Shown: positions 58,537 to 62,000 of the stretch, piece by piece | Layout: every line of letters begins with the position of its first letter | Position numbering within the stretch: position 1 is the first letter of the stretch | Source: Phoronis australis | Taxonomy: Eukaryota > Phoronida > Phoronidae | Length of the DNA stretch: 62,000 nucleotides | Assembly: GCA_002633005.1 (NCBI GenBank) | Contig: NMRA01000192.1 | Span: 1-62,000 of the forward strand | Direction of reading: 5' to 3' | The notes under the pieces: generated by a model | What the model saw: only the letters and a program-made list of their open reading frames with translations | Databases searched by the model: none | Told to the model about the DNA's origin: nothing | Program-made: the position numbers and the translations under genes

Positions 58537-60317
58537 AAAACTGGTTCTCATTCTCTTTTGAGGTTACATATCAACTACAAAACGGGGGTGCATGTCAAAC
58601 AAAAATACTGGTGTGCTAAAAAGGACTACGTGAGCCGTGGCTATTTCCCAGCTAGTCAGATGATATCAACGGCCACAGATAGCAAATTCCTGCTTTTTAT
58701 CAAATGGAACAAGTACATAGCTGATGAAAGACAAATATCGCCCATTGTCCGCATAAATGAGATATTAAATTGTTACAAATAACATGTTTGTCAAGGTAAG
58801 GGACCGTGTCACCGCATACCGGAGACTTAGTGTTATCCACGAAAGAGAACAACAAAAAACATCAACTGGTTAATCGTGCGATCAGAAGTGTTTACTGACA
58901 AAACAAAGCAGGTGGCACTGTTCTCACATATGTACCGCGTCACCTCTGCAACAAAAAATGCCCGTTCCCTAACATATTTGTGGAAAGCTGCATTTTGTGA
59001 CCATCTCTAGACTATGAATAGTGTGTTGTGCTTTGGCAGTCACATTCAGTACACGTGTAATTCATGTGCACATTATTTGATGATCATTACTAATGCACAA
59101 GATTCCCCACTTAAGTAGTTAGTAAACACACTAGAGATATGACTGAGGTCATGCGCAACACTAGAGGACTGTTCAAATTTTGCAAACTTCAAGAATGAAA
59201 TGAATTGTTCATTCTCATACTGTATTAAATACACTGTTCTCCATAACACTACCGCGAATTGTTTCATCATGTTCCACTTCACAAAAAAATCACACTGTTG
59301 GCCGCAAGCAAACGAATCTTGCTCAACAAAAAATAAGCGTGGTGCGGTGTACAGGTCAGCAGTGAAATGGTCACTTCTTTGGATTTACACAGGACTGCGT
59401 ATCCATGCTAATCAAATTACAGAATTGGCTGTTAACAGTATTTGTACAATACCCAAGATGATAAAGTGAAAGTATACCCTCCGTACAAACTCTCATTTTC
59501 ATCAGTTCAGAACAAATTAGTGTGCATACTCAATGGTGAAACACACAACCCCAGGGGATAAGGATGGTCAGTGTGCAAACCTACCAGGTAAAGTCAACAA
59601 ACTGCAATTTGGAAACAAGATTGGTCAAATTTAGGCCAGGCAAAAATTAATGTGTACCTTTCCACACCTATTGATATCTGGAGTCAGACAGGTAGAAGAT
59701 TGTTTATACAAAGCGAAAAATTATGTTTACAGCTGCGAAAAGGGTTTAATCAGCTATGTACTGAAAGGTGTGCAAATTATCCAACCGGCATGGTATAAGA
59801 AAAAACACTATTGTCTCCTGGACTGTTAGTAATCTTGTTAATGCCAGAAGTGTGTGCATAAGATTAGACCATAAAGCGTTATGACCAGAACACAGGAAAA
59901 GATGTGACAGAAAATGTTTGCTCAAACTACGGTAAAAAAATGTTTGTACGATCAAACTCTTAATCGTGACCAGTATCACGAATTGCCCTGGGGCTCATGT
60001 TATCAGATATGTATTCACTGATCTTCACCTGCCTTTAAATGTGTATTGACCAGACAGTGTGACATAACACGCAGTAACAGGTAGCCATAAAGAACCTCAA
60101 CAAACCCCCCAGTGTGTGACCACAGGCTGGACCACAAGGGGTACCCCAATCATGAATGAGACTTGTTTTGCGTGTATTTTTATTGATAGTAAATCCCGAC
60201 ATTCAACCTCGGTCGTGAACTGAGCAGCAAGCTACAGGACTGTCAAAAGACGACTTTTCTCATCAAGTTAAATCCCTTTACTATAACTTAACTTGGGCTT
60301 TGATACTTAACCAACAG
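58537..60317. other. Non-coding stretch
   Basis: No supported gene. Frames at 58558-58782 and 59200-59469 lack motifs. A short near-duplicate (CAGCAGTCACAACAGGGAA / CAGTAGTCCCAACAGGGAA) sits just upstream at 58288-58340. Confidence 0.4.
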
Positions 60318-60438
60318 TGGATGTTATTTCTTAGTGATTGAGTGATTGACAAAGTTATTTTTTGCATTATAGGTCATTACCTGTTGGATGTTATTGCTTA
60401 GTGATTGACTAAGATATTCTTTGTGTTATTGTCCATTA
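60318..60438. repeat. Diverged tandem pair
   Basis: GTGGATGTTATTTCTTAGTG and TTGGATGTTATTGCTTAGTG start two units of about 60 bases, each ending TCATTAC or CCATTAC. The second unit lacks a GATTGAGT duplication present in the first. Confidence 0.6.
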
Positions 60439-60739
60439 CTATATTTTTTATTTGAATACCTTATCGCTATGTATATATAAACCAAGATATAATGATTTGT
60501 TTTCAGGGCTTATTCTTTGTACTGTTATTACATTGTCTTGTACTTTTGTCGCAATAAAAAAGCGAAAGGGTAGTTATTGAACGGTAATGGCGTGATTGTA
60601 AATTTTTAAGTTTAAAGTACTTTATGTGTAATTTTTTAAACACGAAGATTCAAGCAAATATTTGAAAAATAACTAAAATGAAATACCAAATAGAATTAGA
60701 ATGGCGCAATTTTTGTAGAAAACATAAATTATGCAAATT

Positions 60740-60850
60740 TTAACACCACTTGCTCCGTTGTTGAGAGCCACATCTGCCGATGACTTTGATGACACTTAAG
60801 TTAACCGTTCCCACGGTAGCGATGAATGGCTGGGGTTCTGTTAAATCCAT
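60740..60850 (-). pseudogene. Possible ribosomal protein eS28 fragment
   Basis: On the minus strand VNLSVIKVIGRCGSQQ aligns with the conserved start of eS28 (family pattern L-A-R-V-T-K-V-L-G-R-T-G-S-Q-G-Q), about 10 of 18 positions with a one-residue gap. Just upstream the DNA reads TTTTCTTCTCACAG, an acceptor-like run. The frame stops after SKWC instead of continuing into the rest of the 60-70-residue protein. Most likely a decayed pseudogene fragment; chance resemblance is possible because the match is short. Confidence 0.28.
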
Positions 60851-60922
60851 CCATTTACTGTGAGAAGAAAACTTGCGATTTGTTAACTTCCAACCAAGAG
60901 TGAAGTTAAGCATTCCCACCAA

Positions 60923-62000
60923 TCAACGCTCCCCTAAACACTAAAGTGTCAATGTTAGTGGGAAAAGGCCCAAAGATTATTCATCAACTTTTGGAAACAG
61001 AAGAAGGGTTGAAACAGAAAACAAAAATATTTTTTTTGTAAAAGTCGCAAAAGTTGAATTCGCATAAGAGGATCTTAGGTTAAAATTACAACAAAAATAC
61101 CGCTGCGGAGTACTGTAATGCTACTGCCTACATTCTGCGCCACACACGTTGAAATTCACTTTACACATATAAAATCTCTCGGTCTCGACTCATGCAAGTT
61201 TTGCTGTACATCGCAGCATCTTTTACTGAGAGTAAAACAGAATTCCACTGGAGACACCACACATTGGAGATTCCTACGTTTCGGACTACACTCTTCAGTC
61301 CTTTGTCAACCAATGGCATCTCTGACTTAAAGAATTTTTCAACCTCACCACAGACTTACAAACATGTTTCCTATCATTTATTTTACATCAAAAACCCAAG
61401 AGCATTCTAAATTGTACATTCAACAACACGGGAAAAAATGAAATGAGCAAAAATTACACCATAACATTGAATTTCATCGTTTTTTATTTTGCCGCAAAGT
61501 TGGCTATCAACAGAAAACATACCAAACAATCAAAGAGCTGTAATTCTTTCATCCAAAAGACTCCTAAGCAGGAGTCCCTAAACTCCTGAACATAACCTAA
61601 TGTACACAGTTTCTTGGCAGGCCTGTTTTCAGGAATTGTCAGAGCCTTCAATTTGCATAAGAACACACTTATGTGAATAAGAACCATTGAATAAATAAAA
61701 TTTGTCTGGGTCCAGTGGTATGGGCTCCATCACTGTACTCAAAAGTAGTCCTCAAACAACAGTTTGGCTTCAGTCAAAAACATGGGTCATTCACCGTATG
61801 CCGTGCATAACGTCAGACTCTGGCTGACTTAAAACTCTGGCACAATAGAAAAATTGACTCCATTTAGTTCAAGCATTTTGTCATTATTTACCCAAGTTAT
61901 GACAAAATGCCTCTAGCTTATGCTGTCACTTTGAACAGGTCAAGTGCTAAGGGACGGGTTAAAATATTATTTTGATGGCTTTAAGGGTAACACACAGAAC
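60923..62000. other. Non-coding stretch to window end
   Basis: A minus-strand AATAAA at 61483-61488 could be the poly(A) signal of a gene lying to the right, which would bound the acidic-tail gene's promoter to about 60-61.4 kb. No coding exon is seen. Plus-strand AATAAATAAA occurs at 61690. Confidence 0.35.

Noticed and set aside
1-62000. Bacterial-type features: operons, CRISPR arrays, phage or integron structures
   Set aside because: No such repeats or gene arrangement are present; the spliced genes and SINE/LINE/MITE content are those of an animal genome.

Overview
The window looks like animal nuclear DNA, probably from a marine invertebrate. Coding sequence is sparse and AT-rich, genes are split by GT-AG introns with matching phases, a metazoan group A bHLH factor and a THAP zinc finger are present, and the spaces between are full of 5'-truncated non-LTR retrotransposons, tRNA-derived SINEs and short inverted-repeat DNA elements (MITEs). 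Four N positions or runs (570, 18839, 19781 and 39778-39996) mark it as draft assembly. I cannot place the species from the sequence alone.

Layout. 1-6.8 kb: non-coding, with a palindromic repeat, a truncated LINE (2350-3022) and a MITE (4841-5121). 6.85-16.85 kb, minus strand: a five-exon gene whose exons join in phase to 488 residues, with an N-terminal THAP finger, a Ser/Thr/Pro linker with about 12-residue repeats, and a C-terminal Cys/basic/acidic region. Its 5.3 kb first intron holds a second LINE of the same family, a MITE with 27-bp perfect terminal repeats, an 85-bp tandem duplication and a cluster of tRNA-type SINEs. 17-31.8 kb: non-coding, with several MITEs, another SINE and a 785-bp tandem duplication across a single N that looks like an assembly artefact.

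31.9-35 kb: a weak two-exon candidate gene (31908-32736), then the clearest gene in the window, an apparently intronless 204-aa bHLH factor (34370-34984, +) behind a TATA box at 33942 and an overlapping upstream ORF. 35-52 kb: mostly non-coding, with the 219-base N run beside a GA microsatellite, further MITE copies and small tandem repeats. 52-56 kb, minus strand: the last two exons of a gene whose protein ends in a long acidic tail, with a probable 3' UTR of 1-2 kb and poly(A) signals at 53110 and 52127. Its upstream exons are not securely found. 56-62 kb: non-coding apart from a short stretch resembling ribosomal protein eS28.

The genes show no sign of forming a pathway or cluster. The THAP protein and the bHLH factor are both expected to be nuclear DNA-binding proteins, and the acidic-tailed protein may also be nuclear. 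The more unusual material is in the repeats: two LINE copies with exact target-site duplications and a shared 3' hairpin, at least six MITE families with visible terminal inverted repeats, and one MITE family present at least five times in the window.
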